DNA of 64,000 nucleotides from Deltaproteobacteria bacterium (GCA_020632715.1 JACKFA010000009.1:1-64000), one strand, 5' to 3'; shown: positions 42,012 to 51,675, numbered from the stretch's first letter. Program-made: numbers and translations. Notes: generated from the letters alone by a model not told the origin.

Positions 42012-42917
42012 TCACGGGAGGTAGAAGCGCACGTCGTCGAGCCAGAGCTCGAACGGCTCGTCGAGCTCGCCCACCTGCACCGAGAAGCTGTAGAGGCGCG
42101 TCACGTCGGCGCGCGCGTTCGGTGAGCGGTCGCCCCACCCCTCCTGCGCCGGCTCGGCGAACGGGAGCTGCACCGTCTGCCAGGCGCCCGAGAGCGTGCG
42201 CTCCGAGGTGAAGGCGTCATAGCAGCCGCCCGCGCAGAAGCCGCCGGCGGCGTGCGTGTAGACGTCGTTGAGCTTCAGCTGCGCGAGCACCTCGCGCCCC
42301 GACGCCGTCACGACGCGCGCCGCGAGGCGGATCCCCGAGAAGGCGCTCGCGTCGTAGGGGACGCCGGGCTGCCCGCACGCCTCGCGGTTGGTCACGAAGT
42401 TGAGCGAGACGCCCGCGTAGCCGCCGCCCGCGACGTCGTCCGCGCGCACGCGCAGCGCCCGCCCCGCGCCGTCGACCCCGCCCTCGTCGGGCACGACCGG
42501 ATCGCCGGGGAGCGGCGTCATGTGCGCGCGCGCGAGGGTCTGCCCGTCGGCGTAGGTGAGCCAGAAGCCGTCGCGGCAGCCGTCGCGCACGATGAGCCCG
42601 TCACCGTCCTCGAAGTCGTCGAGCGCGGGCTCGGGATCCGCGACGACGCAGGTGGTCTGCGGCTTCCCGGTCGTCACCCCGGCGCAGCTGACGTCGCCGC
42701 CCGCGCCGCCGGCGCCGTCCTCGCCCTGAGCCCCGGTCCCGTCGGCCTTCCCGAAGAGCACGTCCGCGCACCCACCGCCCGTGACGCAGGCGGCGTCGTC
42801 GTCAACGCGGGCCTGCCCGGCGTTCGTGACCTCCGAGCCGCAGCCCGGCGCCCACGCGATCGCGAGCGCGCACACGTTCACGAGCGCTCCGCCCCACGCC
42901 CACCGCGCACGGCTCAT
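42012..42917 (-). CDS. lipoprotein with a carbohydrate-binding-like beta-sandwich
   Basis: The 301-residue protein has a lipoprotein signal (AIAWAPGC, Cys26), a Cys/Gly-rich linker, and a C-terminal domain resembling CBM11 or related jelly-roll domains: LDDFEDGDGLIV near the start, FSGIRLAARVV, LSGAWQTVQLPFAE and a closing FELWLDDVRFYLP. Such domains bind polysaccharide, often next to an enzyme, but no catalytic domain is present, so binding or an orphan sensor role is inferred. The ATG at 42917 is chosen for its GGAGGAA site five bases upstream rather than the ATG 15 bases earlier. Confidence 0.72.
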   Translation of the reverse strand: MSRARWAWGGALVNVCALAIAWAPGCGSEVTNAGQARVDDDAACVTGGGCADVLFGKADGTGAQGEDGAGGAGGDVSCAGVTTGKPQTTCVVADPEPALDDFEDGDGLIVRDGCRDGFWLTYADGQTLARAHMTPLPGDPVVPDEGGVDGAGRALRVRADDVAGGGYAGVSLNFVTNREACGQPGVPYDASAFSGIRLAARVVTASGREVLAQLKLNDVYTHAAGGFCAGGCYDAFTSERTLSGAWQTVQLPFAEPAQEGWGDRSPNARADVTRLYSFSVQVGELDEPFELWLDDVRFYLP

Positions 42918-43205
42918 CGCTTCCTCCGCCATTCCCGCAACGAGCCCCGACGGTACACGCGCGCGCCGCCGCCGTCGATGACCCGGCCGCGGACCGCCGT
43001 GTGGACAAGATACCCCCTTCCGCCGGGCCGCGACGGCGTGTCAGCGTGGCCGCACACGACAACGATCCGAACCGGTGGAGTCGCCCCAGGCCCGGCGGGC
43101 GCGTCGCTGCCCGTCCCATCGACGCGCGCCTGCGGGGGCGCCGGGGGGACGCGCCCGCCGCGGCACGGGCCCAGCGACGCGCGGCGCCACGGACGAGAGG
43201 ACACC

Positions 43206-46200
43206 ATGCGCTTCCGGACGACGAGCTTCTCCCTCCTCGCGGCGCTCGCGGCCGCCGCTGGCTGCGACGACCCGGCCGCCCCGCCGCCGCTCCCGCCGAC
43301 CGGCGCGGTCGCCGACACGTCGACGCCGACGGCACCGCCGCCTGCCGACACGGCGACGAGCGAGCCCGCGCCGACGTCCTCGCCCCCCGTGGCGACCGGC
43401 GGCGTCGCGTTCTCCGAGACGGCGGACGTCCTGACCTTCCGCGCCGGCGACGTCGCGACGGTCTTCCCGCGCGTCCTCGGGCCGGGCGCGCTCGTCACCG
43501 CGACGGGGCCGGGCTGGGCCCTGTCCTTCCGGCCGCTCACCGTCGGCGACGGCGCCGCCACCCTCGGCGCGGCGGCGACCGCCACCGCCCGCCGCCTCGC
43601 CGACCGCGGCGGCGACTTCGTCACCTACCCGGGCGTCTTCGCCGGCGTGAGCTACCGCTTCCGCGTGACCTCCGAGACCGCGACCTCGACGTTCGTCGTC
43701 GCGCGCCCGCTCGCCGGCCTCGCCGCCACCGGCTGGACCGGCTTCACCGAGCTCGTGCGCGTCGCGCGCGCGCCGGGGGCGCTCGCCGCGCGCGTCGACG
43801 GCGTCGTCCACCGCGCCCCCTTCAGCGTCGAGAGCGCAGGCCCCATCGAGCTCGTCGACGCCGACACCGGCCGCCCGTGGCTCCGCGTCGGCGCGCCGGT
43901 CGTCTACGACGCGGCCCCGCGCCGGACGGAGCTCCCGCTGCGCCACGCCCTGACCCTCGACGCGGGCGGCGTCGGCACCTACGTGAAGCGCCTCCCGAGC
44001 GAGTACCTCGCGAGCCCCGCGCGCACCTTCCCCGTGTTCGTCGACCCGACGCTCAGCGGGCAGCCCTGCTTCGGCCCCGGCGGCGACGCCTCCTGGTGCG
44101 AGGACGGCAACCCCTGCACCGACGAGGCCTGCGTCGCCGGGGTGTGCCGCTACACCGACCACGCGCTCGACAGCGCCTGCACGGACGCCGCGGGCGCCGC
44201 CGGTCTCTGCCGCCCCGACGGCACGAGCGGGCTCCGCTCGGCCCACGGCAACGCCGTGTGCGACACGAGCTCCTTGAGCGTCATCTGCAGCGCCGCGACC
44301 GCGAACCCCTGCCGGAACGGCGATCCCTGCTCGGCGTACGGCTGCGCCGACCCGGTCGCCCGCGACGGCGTCTTCGCGGCGATGGCGAGCGCCGACGGCG
44401 AGGCCGTCTGCAAGGGCGTCGACGCCGACCCGTCGACCCCGGCCGTCGACACCTGGCTCGCCGTCGGCGCGCGCTGCTTCGGCCCGTTCTCCGCGTGCAC
44501 GCTCGGGACCGGCGGCAGCCCCTGGTACCTCGGCGGCGCCGACCCGCGCTGCCCCGATCCCGCCTTCCCGTGCTGCCACTTCGACCTCGAGGCGGCCGGC
44601 TGCGAGGTGGCGGCCGACTGCGCGGAGACCTGGTCGCGCCCCTGCGTGGACGTCGCCTGCGTCGACGGCCGCTGCGTCGTCGGTGACGACGCCCCCGACG
44701 GGCGGCCCTGCTGGTCCGGCGTCCACGGCGTGTACGACTTCACGTGCCGCGCGGGCGAGTGCATCGGCGAGCTCACGGGGTGCGACGCGTCGTGGTGCCG
44801 GAGCCCGTACGGCAACGAGTGCCTCGTCGGCGCGCCGCGCGACGCCGATCCGGCGGCCGACGGCCTCCAGTGCGACCCCGACTTCCGGATCTGGGACTCC
44901 TGCGCCGTGAGCGCGGCGCCCGAGGGCACGCCCTGCGGCGGCGGCAGCGGGACCTGCACGGCGAGCGTCTGGGGCGCGCCGCTCGCGGGCCCGAGCGGTG
45001 TCGACGCGCTCTGCGTCGGCCCGTGCAACGCCGCCGACTGCCAGGACCCGGCGTGGCTCCGCGCGACGCAGACGCAGCTGAACGCGGCCAACGCCGGCGC
45101 CGTCCCGGCCGACGCCGACGGCCGCTGCTACGTGAGCCGGTGCGTCGACGCGACCGCGGGCGCCGCCGTGCGGGACGGCGCGCCGGGCGTCTGCAGCGCG
45201 CCCACGCCCGTCGGCGGCGGGACCCCCTGCGGCGCGGGCCTCTGCACCGAGGCCATGGCGTGCGCCGACCCCTGCGCGACCGCCGAGTGCGGCGCCGGCG
45301 CGTGCGAGAACGTCTACGACGCCGAGCGCGACAGCGTCCGCGCGCGCTGCGCCCCGCCGGCCGACGCGCGGGCGCCGCTCCGCCTCCAGAACCAGAGCCG
45401 CGAGATCGTCGCCTTCGAGGTGAGCCTCCCCGAGCTCGCCGCGCCGTCGCGGCTCGAGCTCGCGCCCGGCGAGGAGGTCTTCATGCCCGTGCGCCCGGGC
45501 GAGGTGACGGTGCGGGGCTACGCCGAGGCCGGCCCCGACACGCGCGTCGCGGTGCTCGAGCAGACGCTCACGCTCGGCGCGGGCGCGGCGCCGACGACCG
45601 TCGCCGCGAAGGTGGAGGCCGTCGAGCGAGGCGGCCCCTCGTTCGTCGCGTTCACCATCGACGACGAGGCCGCCCCGGCCCGGGCGAGCTTCGGGTGCGC
45701 GGGCGCCGACAAGGCCCGCGCCACGCTCACGGAGCGCCCGACGGACGACGGCCTCACGGTCACGCTCACCTGCCCGGAGCCGGGCGCGTCCCCGGCGCGG
45801 ATGCAGTCGCTCACGATGGCGTTCACGGCCCCTCCCGGGCCGCCGGCGCCCATCGCGACCACGAGCGTCGTGTACAACCAGGTGAAGAGCCTCTTCCAGA
45901 GCTTCCAGAGCGAGAGCGGCCTCGAGTTCTTCGGCGTCGACATGGGCTCGCCGAAGCTCTTCGCGCCGTTCGTGGGCGCGGAGGCGAGCCCGCTCGCGAA
46001 CCCGGGGGACCCCGCGTTCGCCTTCGATCCCGAGCCCCTCTACCCGCTCGCCGAGGGCGGGGCGCTCTCGTTCTTCACGGCGGCGGTCACGGTCGGCGAG
46101 TTCAAGTCGCCGGCGAAGCGCGAGCTCGAGAAGGTCGTGAACGTGGCGGAGGCCGCGCAGACCCTCCACCTCGAGTACCGGACGTTCGACAAGCTCCCCG

Positions 46201-47639
46201 AGACCGGGCCGGCGCAGCTCCTCGTCGAGTGGGCGACCGCGCCGACGGCCCTCGGCTGGAAGCCGGCCGGCGCCGCGTGCGCCGACGTCGCCCCCGCGGA
46301 GGGCGTCGTGAAGAGCGAGCTCGTCACGGTCGACCTCGATCGCGGGGACCCCCTCTACGACGTCGCCCACTTCGACTACACGCTCGGCGCGTTCGCCGAG
46401 CCGGTCGCGTTCTACGTGCGGGTCACCCGCTTCGAGACGGTCGACCTCCCGGGCGCCGGCCCGACGCTCCGCTGCGCGCAGATGCCGTCGAACTGGATCA
46501 CGGTGAAGGTCGAGCCCTTCCCGGGGCTCGCCCCGTGCGTCGGGCTCTTCTGCGTGGGCGCCATCCCGCCGCCGCTCCCGGAGGACACCCTCGCCGTCTC
46601 GCTCGAGGTGCTCGAGTACCGGCCGCCGACCGTGCACCCGGTCGGGCCGCCGGACTACTGGCTCGCCCTCGACGGCTACAACTGCTGCGACGCCGGCGAT
46701 CTCGGCTACCCGACCTGCTCCGGCGACTACTGCGCCGTGCGCGGGAACCCGCTCGGGTGGCCCGAGGGCTGCGTGTACGACGTCGCGAAGTACGCCGACT
46801 ACGACGCGACCCCCTGGTACGAGGACCTCTTCGACGCGATCCTCACGATCTACGAGTCGGTCGCGGCGTTCTACAACTTCGTCGTGGACGCCACGGTCTA
46901 CACGCTCGCCTACCTCATCCCGGGGTGCGAGGCCGACTGCGACACGCTCCCCGGCAACATGGACTGCCCCGGCGCGAACGTGTGCGGCGACGTCATCTCG
47001 TGGGGCGTGCACACGGCCCTCGTGGCGCTCGGCGTGCCGCCGAAGGCGCCGAGCGTGAAGGAGCTCATGGACGAAGGCGCCGACTACCTCGTCGAGCTCG
47101 GGGCCGAGGCGCTGCAGGACCAGTTCGGGATCCCGGAGGTGGCGTCGCGCCCGGTGCTCGAGAAGGTCATGGAGAAGGTGAAGGCGGAGCTCAAGAACGA
47201 GATGCGCGGCTACTACGACGAGGAGAACCCGTACACCTGGGGGATCCCGTCCCCCTACCACAGCCGCCGGAAGGGGTTCGTGAAGGTGCGCTTCGTACGC
47301 TCGACGGACCCGGCGAAGTCGGTCTACCCGGACCACCTGACGCTGGACATCAACGGCCCGCGCGCGCTCGAGGACCGCCTCTTCGAGACGCGCGAGCTCA
47401 TCGTCCCGAAGAACATCGCGCCCGGGGAGTCCGTGGAGGCGGTCGTCCAGCTCGAGCCCTACCTCCCGTGCGTGGGCGTGTGCGGGGCCGGCGAGCAGCA
47501 GACGGCGTGGGTCGCGCGGCTCGACGGCGGCGCGAAGCTCTCGTTCCGGACGCCCACGACGAGCTTCAGCGACTTCCCGGCGACGACCTACTACCCGATC
47601 GGCGGGCCCTTCTTCGCCTGGTGCCCTGGCAATCCGTGA
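43206..47639 (+). CDS. giant Cys-rich lipoprotein, paralogous to the partial protein at the window end
   Basis: The 1477-residue product has a lipoprotein signal (ALAAAAGC, Cys20) and an Ala/Thr/Pro linker, then a beta domain (about 75-275). A Cys-rich region of about 430 residues (280-715) follows, with segments GNAVCDTSSLSVICSAATAN, CSAYGCADPVARDGVF, PCCHFDLEAAGC and YDFTCRAGECIGELTGC. The last half is largely beta-rich with some amphipathic helices (about 1200-1360). The Cys-rich module matches, block by block, the protein encoded at 62606-64000. I recognise no enzyme motif. A surface structural or adhesive role is possible. The ATG is close to the signal start. Confidence 0.75.
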   Translation: MRFRTTSFSLLAALAAAAGCDDPAAPPPLPPTGAVADTSTPTAPPPADTATSEPAPTSSPPVATGGVAFSETADVLTFRAGDVATVFPRVLGPGALVTATGPGWALSFRPLTVGDGAATLGAAATATARRLADRGGDFVTYPGVFAGVSYRFRVTSETATSTFVVARPLAGLAATGWTGFTELVRVARAPGALAARVDGVVHRAPFSVESAGPIELVDADTGRPWLRVGAPVVYDAAPRRTELPLRHALTLDAGGVGTYVKRLPSEYLASPARTFPVFVDPTLSGQPCFGPGGDASWCEDGNPCTDEACVAGVCRYTDHALDSACTDAAGAAGLCRPDGTSGLRSAHGNAVCDTSSLSVICSAATANPCRNGDPCSAYGCADPVARDGVFAAMASADGEAVCKGVDADPSTPAVDTWLAVGARCFGPFSACTLGTGGSPWYLGGADPRCPDPAFPCCHFDLEAAGCEVAADCAETWSRPCVDVACVDGRCVVGDDAPDGRPCWSGVHGVYDFTCRAGECIGELTGCDASWCRSPYGNECLVGAPRDADPAADGLQCDPDFRIWDSCAVSAAPEGTPCGGGSGTCTASVWGAPLAGPSGVDALCVGPCNAADCQDPAWLRATQTQLNAANAGAVPADADGRCYVSRCVDATAGAAVRDGAPGVCSAPTPVGGGTPCGAGLCTEAMACADPCATAECGAGACENVYDAERDSVRARCAPPADARAPLRLQNQSREIVAFEVSLPELAAPSRLELAPGEEVFMPVRPGEVTVRGYAEAGPDTRVAVLEQTLTLGAGAAPTTVAAKVEAVERGGPSFVAFTIDDEAAPARASFGCAGADKARATLTERPTDDGLTVTLTCPEPGASPARMQSLTMAFTAPPGPPAPIATTSVVYNQVKSLFQSFQSESGLEFFGVDMGSPKLFAPFVGAEASPLANPGDPAFAFDPEPLYPLAEGGALSFFTAAVTVGEFKSPAKRELEKVVNVAEAAQTLHLEYRTFDKLPETGPAQLLVEWATAPTALGWKPAGAACADVAPAEGVVKSELVTVDLDRGDPLYDVAHFDYTLGAFAEPVAFYVRVTRFETVDLPGAGPTLRCAQMPSNWITVKVEPFPGLAPCVGLFCVGAIPPPLPEDTLAVSLEVLEYRPPTVHPVGPPDYWLALDGYNCCDAGDLGYPTCSGDYCAVRGNPLGWPEGCVYDVAKYADYDATPWYEDLFDAILTIYESVAAFYNFVVDATVYTLAYLIPGCEADCDTLPGNMDCPGANVCGDVISWGVHTALVALGVPPKAPSVKELMDEGADYLVELGAEALQDQFGIPEVASRPVLEKVMEKVKAELKNEMRGYYDEENPYTWGIPSPYHSRRKGFVKVRFVRSTDPAKSVYPDHLTLDINGPRALEDRLFETRELIVPKNIAPGESVEAVVQLEPYLPCVGVCGAGEQQTAWVARLDGGAKLSFRTPTTSFSDFPATTYYPIGGPFFAWCPGNP

Positions 47640-47706
47640 GGGCGCGCACTACCGTGGCGGGCGGCGGCGACACGGGCGGCGCGCCGCACGAAGTCTGAGG
47701 AGTCCT

Positions 47707-48672
47707 GTGGTGTTGCGTCCCACGGCGGTCCCCCTCGAGCGCGCGCTCGACGCCATCTACGCCGTCGACCTCGAGCCGGCGGCGTGGCTCGCGGGCGTCC
47801 TCGCCGCGCTCGAGCCGGCGGTCGATCAGGGGCACGGCCTCTGCGGCTACTTCTTCGCGCTCGACGACCCTCCCGGGGAGCTCCGCACCTGGGGCTTCGC
47901 GGGCCGCCCCCACGTGGCCGACGCGTTCGGCCGCTGGGTCGCCGCGATCCCGCCGAGCGTCCTCGCCGACTCGCACCGGACCGTCCGCTTCGGCCGCTCG
48001 AGCTCGCTCTACCCCGTGCTCTCGGGGCCGGAGATCGCGTCGTCGGCGGCCTCGACCGGCTTCGCGGACAGCGTCGGCGTCAACGCGATCGGCCCCGACG
48101 GGCGCGGCGTCTCCCTCGCCGCGATGGCGGACGCGCTGATCCCGCCGCTGTCGACCGCGGCCGACAAGCTCCTGTCGACGTGGACGCGCCACCTGACGCG
48201 CGCCGTGCGCCTCGTGCTCCCGGCCGCCCGCCCGCCGGCTGGAGGCGCCGACGTGGACGCGCTCGGCGCGCCCGAGCTCGAGCCGCACCTCGCGCGCGAG
48301 GCCCTCCGCGAGGTGGCCCTCCGGGCGACGCGGGAGGGGCGCGCCGACGGGGGCGAGCGCGCGGCCGCGGCGTGGCGGGACCTCGGCGAGCAGCGCCTCG
48401 TGCTCCTCGACCGCTTCGAGAGCGGCGGCCGACGCTACTACGTGGCGGCGCGGCTCGGGCCCGCCGGCCGGAGCCTGAGCCACCTGAGCCCGCGCGAGCG
48501 CGAGGTGCTGGGGCTCGCGGCGGAGGGGCTCTCGAACAAGGCGATCGCGTGGCAGCTCGGGCTCACGACGTCGACGGTCGGCTCGCTGATGGCGCGCGCG
48601 GGCGCCAAGGTCGGCACGAACTCGCGCCTCGCGCTGATCGCGGCGTGGCGCGCCGAGCGCGACGGGGGGTGA
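47707..48672 (+). CDS. LuxR-type transcription regulator with unknown N-terminal domain
   Basis: The 321-residue protein ends with a GerE/LuxR helix-turn-helix (LSPREREVLGLAAEGLSNKAIAWQLGLTTSTV) that is well conserved. The N-terminal 240 residues do not match receiver, PAS, GAF or autoinducer domains that I can recognise, though this architecture is common in myxobacteria. Two adjacent GTG codons (47707 and 47710) can serve as start after GAGGAG at 47697-47702. It follows the giant lipoprotein by 67 bases on the same strand and converges with a second LuxR-type gene, with 12 bases between stops. Confidence 0.8.
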   Translation: MVLRPTAVPLERALDAIYAVDLEPAAWLAGVLAALEPAVDQGHGLCGYFFALDDPPGELRTWGFAGRPHVADAFGRWVAAIPPSVLADSHRTVRFGRSSSLYPVLSGPEIASSAASTGFADSVGVNAIGPDGRGVSLAAMADALIPPLSTAADKLLSTWTRHLTRAVRLVLPAARPPAGGADVDALGAPELEPHLAREALREVALRATREGRADGGERAAAAWRDLGEQRLVLLDRFESGGRRYYVAARLGPAGRSLSHLSPREREVLGLAAEGLSNKAIAWQLGLTTSTVGSLMARAGAKVGTNSRLALIAAWRAERDGG

Positions 48673-48684
48673 GCGCCGGGGCGC

Positions 48685-48999
48685 TCAACGCGCCGGGCCG
48701 CCGTCGGGGCCGGCCCCCGCGAGGAGCGCGGCGAGCTCGGCGCGCGAGCCCACCCCGAGGCGCCGGTAGGCGGCCGCGAGGTGCTTCGCGACGACGCGCG
48801 CGTGGACGCTGCACTTCCGCGCGATGTCGGCGTTCGACGAGCCGTCGAGCGCGAGGAGGGCTACTTCGCGCTGCCTGGGGGTGAGCTGCTCGAGGGGCGA
48901 GTCGGGCGCGACGGCGACCGGGTGGTGCAGCACGAGGAGCTCGACGTCGCCGAGCCGCAGCTGGCTCACGGCGAGCCCGTCCGGGATCCTGTCGACCAT
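48685..48999 (-). CDS. small LuxR-type helix-turn-helix protein
   Basis: The 104-residue product is little more than a LuxR DNA-binding domain (LTPRQREVALLALDGSSNADIARKCSV, VAKHLAAAYRRLGVGSRAELAALL) with a 45-residue lead containing a beta hairpin (QLRLGDVELLVLHHPVAV). It lacks a sensory domain, so it may act constitutively or compete with the neighbouring LuxR protein for sites. The ATG at 48999 is chosen because a strong promoter ends seven bases before it; a TTG further upstream would lie inside that promoter. Confidence 0.75.
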   Translation of the reverse strand: MVDRIPDGLAVSQLRLGDVELLVLHHPVAVAPDSPLEQLTPRQREVALLALDGSSNADIARKCSVHARVVAKHLAAAYRRLGVGSRAELAALLAGAGPDGGPAR

Positions 49000-49006
49000 G
49001 CGCTCG

Positions 49007-49035
49007 AGTCTCGTCGCGCCGCCCGACCCCGTCAA
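49007..49035 (-). promoter_or_regulatory. promoter of the small LuxR gene, predicted leaderless
   Basis: On the minus strand TTGACG (49030-49035) and GAGACT (49007-49012) are 17 bases apart, with seven bases to the ATG. GAGACT is the same -10 form as at 32256. Confidence 0.6.
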
Positions 49036-49135
49036 CGCGGCGGCGGGCGGCAGCGCGACGACGAGGAACTCGAGGGGCCCCCCGTCCGCTCTCCGGGATA
49101 CTTGTCCCCACGCTCAACGATGGCAGGATGGACCC

Positions 49136-49729
49136 ATGACACCCCTGAAGCTCGCCCCCGCGCTCCTCCTGCTCGTCTCCGTCCTCGCGCTGGCGCCCGG
49201 CTGCGGCTCGAGCCCGCCGACCCGCGACGACGACGCCGCGACGACGTACTACGCCGACCCGCCCTTCCCCGCCGCGGCGCTGCGCGACGGGATCCACCCG
49301 GGCCAGACCTACCTCTTCAAGATCACCGCCGTGGGCTCCCCCGAGCACCGGCTCCGGATGCGCTTCCTCGAGACCGGCGCCGAGGGCGCGGTCATGGAGC
49401 GCGCCGAGTGGCCCGCGACCGCGCAGGGGCCCGGCGAGAGCGTCATGGGCGAGGCGACCTGGGAGGAGCTCGAGTCGCACGCGCGCTACGCGAAGGAGAA
49501 CACGGTGGTCACCGACAGCGAGGTGACCGTCCCCGCGGGGCACTTCGCGACGCGCCTCTACACCGTCACGACGACCGACGACGAGGGGCACACCGAGATC
49601 ACGCGCGCGCACTTCGCGCCGGCGATCCCGGGCCCGCCCGTGCTCACCGAGATCTCGAGCGACGGCGACATCATGATGACCATGACGCTCCTGTCCTTCG
49701 AGCCGGGCGAGGCCGCGAAGACCCCCTGA
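49136..49729 (+). CDS. small lipoprotein of unknown function
   Basis: The 197-residue product has a lipoprotein signal (LALAPGC, Cys23) followed by a single domain of about 160 residues. It is rich in beta strands (GQTYLFKITAVGSPEHRLRM, VTVPAGHFATRLYTVTTTDD), reminiscent of a lipocalin-like or DUF3108-type fold, but I cannot assign it. The ATG is preceded by AGGATGG. It is divergent from the small LuxR gene and converges with the aspartoacylase-like gene. Confidence 0.65.
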   Translation: MTPLKLAPALLLLVSVLALAPGCGSSPPTRDDDAATTYYADPPFPAAALRDGIHPGQTYLFKITAVGSPEHRLRMRFLETGAEGAVMERAEWPATAQGPGESVMGEATWEELESHARYAKENTVVTDSEVTVPAGHFATRLYTVTTTDDEGHTEITRAHFAPAIPGPPVLTEISSDGDIMMTMTLLSFEPGEAAKTP

Positions 49730-49770
49730 GCGCCGGCGCGACGCGCGGCGCGGGCGTTGGGCGCGAGGGT

Positions 49771-49787
49771 ATGCTGCAATGCAGCAT
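49771..49787. terminator. hairpin between convergent genes
   Basis: ATGCTGC AAT GCAGCAT forms a perfect 7-bp stem with a 3-base loop between the two converging stop codons, touching the stop at 49787. There is no T-run, so it may be a transcript-end stem rather than an intrinsic terminator. Confidence 0.35.
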
Positions 49788-50470
49788 CAAGCGGCGTCGA
49801 TGACCCCGATGTCCCGCGCGAGGAGCCCGACGACGCGCTTGTGCATCGCAACACGGCGCGCCTCGTCGAAGCCCATCCACGTCTCGATGCAGAGGCCGAC
49901 GCAGCCGATCGCGTCCACGATCACCTCGGTCGACGACGTCGCGACGGGGAAGTGGTGCGGCGCCCAGACTTCGTAGGGCGTCGCGAGCTCCTCGTTCATC
50001 GCCGCGACGACGCGGTCGACGACGGGCGGGCGCGGCTCGACGCCGTAGACGACCGTCTGCCCGAAGGAGACGGGGACGTCCGGGTGAAAGCGCTTCCAGC
50101 TCTCGTGGAGGGTCACGACGAGGGCGGGCCGCTCGTCCTCCATGAGGTCCATGAAGCGCCGCGCGAGGCGCCGCTCGCGCTCCGGGGCGTCCGCGTCGCC
50201 CGGGAACTGGCGGTTGAGGTCGAGCCCGCCGGGGGCGGCGCGCTGCCGCGCCCGGTAGGCGGCGGCGTTCATGACCGGGCACACGAGCACGCGCCCGCGC
50301 GCGGGGGTCAGGGCGCCTTCCTCGAGGAGCTCCGCGAGGGCGTGCACCCCGGCGATCTCGTCGCCGTGGATGCCCGCCTGGAACACGGCCGTCGGCCCGG
50401 CCACGCCGCTGTCGAGGACGTGGACCGGGACGTTCGGCTCGAGGAAGGTCACGCCGGGCGCGAGCGGCAC
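49787..50470 (-). CDS. succinylglutamate desuccinylase/aspartoacylase-family zinc enzyme
   Basis: The 227-residue protein has the M14-like amidohydrolase motifs: GIHGDE (zinc ligands H35 and E38), LDLNRQFPG (84-91), LHES (ligand H122) and a later CIETW with a candidate catalytic Glu. Relatives deacylate N-acyl amino acids; the substrate cannot be told from sequence. It is shorter than AstE (about 320) because the C-terminal beta domain is absent. The gene follows gap on the same strand by 10 bases, so co-transcription is likely. Confidence 0.8.
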   Translation of the reverse strand: MPLAPGVTFLEPNVPVHVLDSGVAGPTAVFQAGIHGDEIAGVHALAELLEEGALTPARGRVLVCPVMNAAAYRARQRAAPGGLDLNRQFPGDADAPERERRLARRFMDLMEDERPALVVTLHESWKRFHPDVPVSFGQTVVYGVEPRPPVVDRVVAAMNEELATPYEVWAPHHFPVATSSTEVIVDAIGCVGLCIETWMGFDEARRVAMHKRVVGLLARDIGVIDAA

Positions 50471-50480
50471 GCGGGCCCTC

Positions 50481-51485
50481 TCAGGCGCGGCCGGCGACGT
50501 ACGACGCGAGGTCGACGAGGCGCGTCGCGTAGCCGGCCTCGTTGTCGTACCAGCAGAGCAGCTTCAGGAGCGGCCCGACCTTGAGGGTCATCTTGCTGTC
50601 GATGGTCGAGGAGAACTGCGTGCCGACGATGTCGGTCGAGACGAGGTCGTCGCTCGAGAACCACATGATCCGCGGGTGCTTCTCGGCGTACGCCCGGAGC
50701 GCCGCGTGGGCCTCCTCGACGCTCGGATCCTTCTCGAAGAGGAGCGTGAGATCGGCGATCGAGCCGGTCGGGTTGGGCGTGCGCACGGCGAGGCCGTCGA
50801 GCTTGCCCTTGAGGTCCGGGAGGACCATGCCGACGGCCTTCGCGGCGCCGGTCGTGCTCGGCACGAGGTTCAGGGCGGCGGCGCGGCTCGCGCGGAAGTC
50901 CTTCTTCTGCGGCGCGTCGAGGAGGCTCTGGCTGATCGTGTAGGCGTGGGTCGTGTTCAGCACGCCGTGGGTGATCGTGAACGCCTCGTGGAGGGCCTTG
51001 AGCGGCGGCGCCACGCAGTTCGTGGTGCACGACGCGTTCGAGATCAGGGCCTCGCCCTCGGGGATCGTCTCCTCGTTGACGCCCATGCACACGGTCTTGA
51101 TGTCCTTGTCCTTCGCGGGGGCGGACAGGAGCACCTTCTTCGCGCCGCTCTTGAAGTGCGGATCGGCCTTCTCGCGGGTGAGGAAGACACCCGTGCACTC
51201 GAGCACGATGTCGACGCCCTGGGCGCCCCAGGCGCACTCCATGGGGTCGCGGTGCTCGGTCATGCGGATCGCGTGGCCGCCGACGTGGAGCGTCTCGCCG
51301 TCGAGGCGCACGTCCTTGTCGTAGGCGCCCTGCACCGAGTCGTGCTTGAAGAGGTAGGCGAGGGCGTCGTTCGGGGCGAGGTCGTTGATCGCGACGAGCT
51401 CGAGGTCGTCGCGGCGGAGCGCCTCACGGGCGGCCAGGCGTCCGATGCGGCCGAAGCCGTTGATGGCGATGCGGGTCTTGGACAT
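50481..51485 (-). CDS. gap: glyceraldehyde-3-phosphate dehydrogenase, type I
   Basis: The 334-residue cytosolic enzyme oxidises G3P to 1,3-bisphosphoglycerate. The NAD fold begins RIAINGFGRIGRLAAREAL; the active-site segment is SNASCTTNC with nucleophile C153, followed by NTTHAYT with the catalytic His near 180, and the end WYDNEAGYATRLVDLA. The Asn-Asp pair AINDLAP after the first fold favours NAD over NADP. No phosphoglycerate kinase gene follows, unlike in many bacteria; the next gene on the strand is the aspartoacylase-like enzyme. Confidence 0.97.
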   Translation of the reverse strand: MSKTRIAINGFGRIGRLAAREALRRDDLELVAINDLAPNDALAYLFKHDSVQGAYDKDVRLDGETLHVGGHAIRMTEHRDPMECAWGAQGVDIVLECTGVFLTREKADPHFKSGAKKVLLSAPAKDKDIKTVCMGVNEETIPEGEALISNASCTTNCVAPPLKALHEAFTITHGVLNTTHAYTISQSLLDAPQKKDFRASRAAALNLVPSTTGAAKAVGMVLPDLKGKLDGLAVRTPNPTGSIADLTLLFEKDPSVEEAHAALRAYAEKHPRIMWFSSDDLVSTDIVGTQFSSTIDSKMTLKVGPLLKLLCWYDNEAGYATRLVDLASYVAGRA

Positions 51486-51675
51486 GGTCTCACCTCCGTC
51501 GAGGGGGTCTCGGTCTTCTGTCGCGCGCGACTCTCCTCCCGTCGGGGCCGATTTTCAAGTCGCGGCGGCCTCGCCGTGCGGGTTACAGGGGCTTTCGGCG
51601 GCGCCGCGGGCGGCTCGACCGATCGCGCCCCGCGCTTACCGTCGCCCGTCCCGTGCGACTCGGCGCGCCTCCCTG

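Noticed and set aside
42918..43205. Divergent promoters between the two lipoprotein genes
   Set aside because: Candidate boxes (TCGACG-17-TACCGT on the minus strand, GATACC on the plus strand) are too weak to list with confidence.
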